The notes beneath the pieces were generated by a model that had not been told where the DNA came from, did no database searches, and was given only the letters and a program-made list of their open reading frames with translations. A program made the translations under genes and the position numbers. This document shows positions 63,991-64,000 of a stretch of 64,000 bases of DNA, in pieces. The stretch is from Anodontia alba (lineage: Eukaryota > Mollusca > Bivalvia > Lucinida > Lucinidae), in the NCBI GenBank assembly GCA_964016985.1, contig OZ024823.1, positions 31,130,104-31,194,103 of the forward strand. Direction: 5' to 3'. Numbering within the stretch: the stretch's first letter is position 1; the number at the start of each line of letters is the position of its first letter.

Positions 63991-64000
63991 GTGGGTATTC

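Overview
The window looks like nuclear DNA of an invertebrate animal, most likely a bivalve mollusc. It is AT-rich, with short exons, multi-kilobase introns, GT-AG splice sites, microsatellites, tRNA-derived SINEs, mariner elements and a very dense load of short palindromic elements of the kind common in bivalve genomes. Species assignment is inference. There is no operon structure, rRNA gene, CRISPR array or convincing free-standing tRNA gene.

Two multi-exon genes on the + strand can be reconstructed by matching reading-frame phases across GT-AG introns. Gene 1 (597-9051) is the 3' part of a lipocalin/apolipoprotein-D-like gene: five exons, 175 residues to the stop, carrying the three lipocalin signature regions and a hydrophobic tail that could be a GPI-anchor signal. 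Its signal-peptide exon is probably left of the window. Gene 2 (19148 to beyond 64000) starts with a signal peptide and continues for at least 17 exons (690 codons) off the right edge. It encodes a secreted modular protein: signal peptide, acidic linker, two ephrin-receptor-like/GCC2_GCC3 cysteine repeats, a Thr linker, then a repeating series of a six-cysteine module (two exons each), Ser/Thr/Pro linkers and chitin-binding type-2 (CBM14/peritrophin-A)-like domains. The order seen is 6C-linker-CBM14-6C-linker-CBM14-6C-linker-linker. From the second exon on, every module boundary is a phase-1 intron, while the intron inside each six-cysteine module is phase 2, so the protein appears to have grown by symmetric exon duplication. 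I do not recognise the six-cysteine module; it is the main candidate for something undescribed.

Layout: 1-9.1 kb lipocalin gene, whose introns carry a LINE fragment and a dead mariner; 9.1-19.1 kb intergenic, rich in repeats (46-bp tandem array, palindromic MITEs, a triplicated block just before gene 2); 19.1-64 kb gene 2, with introns crowded by repeats. At 50.15-54.8 kb, inside one intron, lies a composite block of a 145-bp tandem repeat, two inverted copies of a retroelement tail and a nearly intact mariner.

Repeat families are named here for reference only: PAL-A (about 105-bp near-perfect palindrome, 6 copies), HP-B (about 280 bp, termini like CATTACGAAAACA, strong central hairpin, 17 copies), C (about 340 bp, related central hairpin but different termini, 4 copies), D (about 320 bp, ACAGTCGAC termini, 4 copies), E (about 230 bp with a hairpin of the GATCAGACGCCGC type, about 9), F (3), G (about 250 bp, termini GAGCCGCAACGT), H (about 235 bp, GGGCCCAGTTGTTC termini, 4), I (2), M (about 200 bp, 7), R (1). 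Repeat boundaries were read by eye and may be off by several bases.
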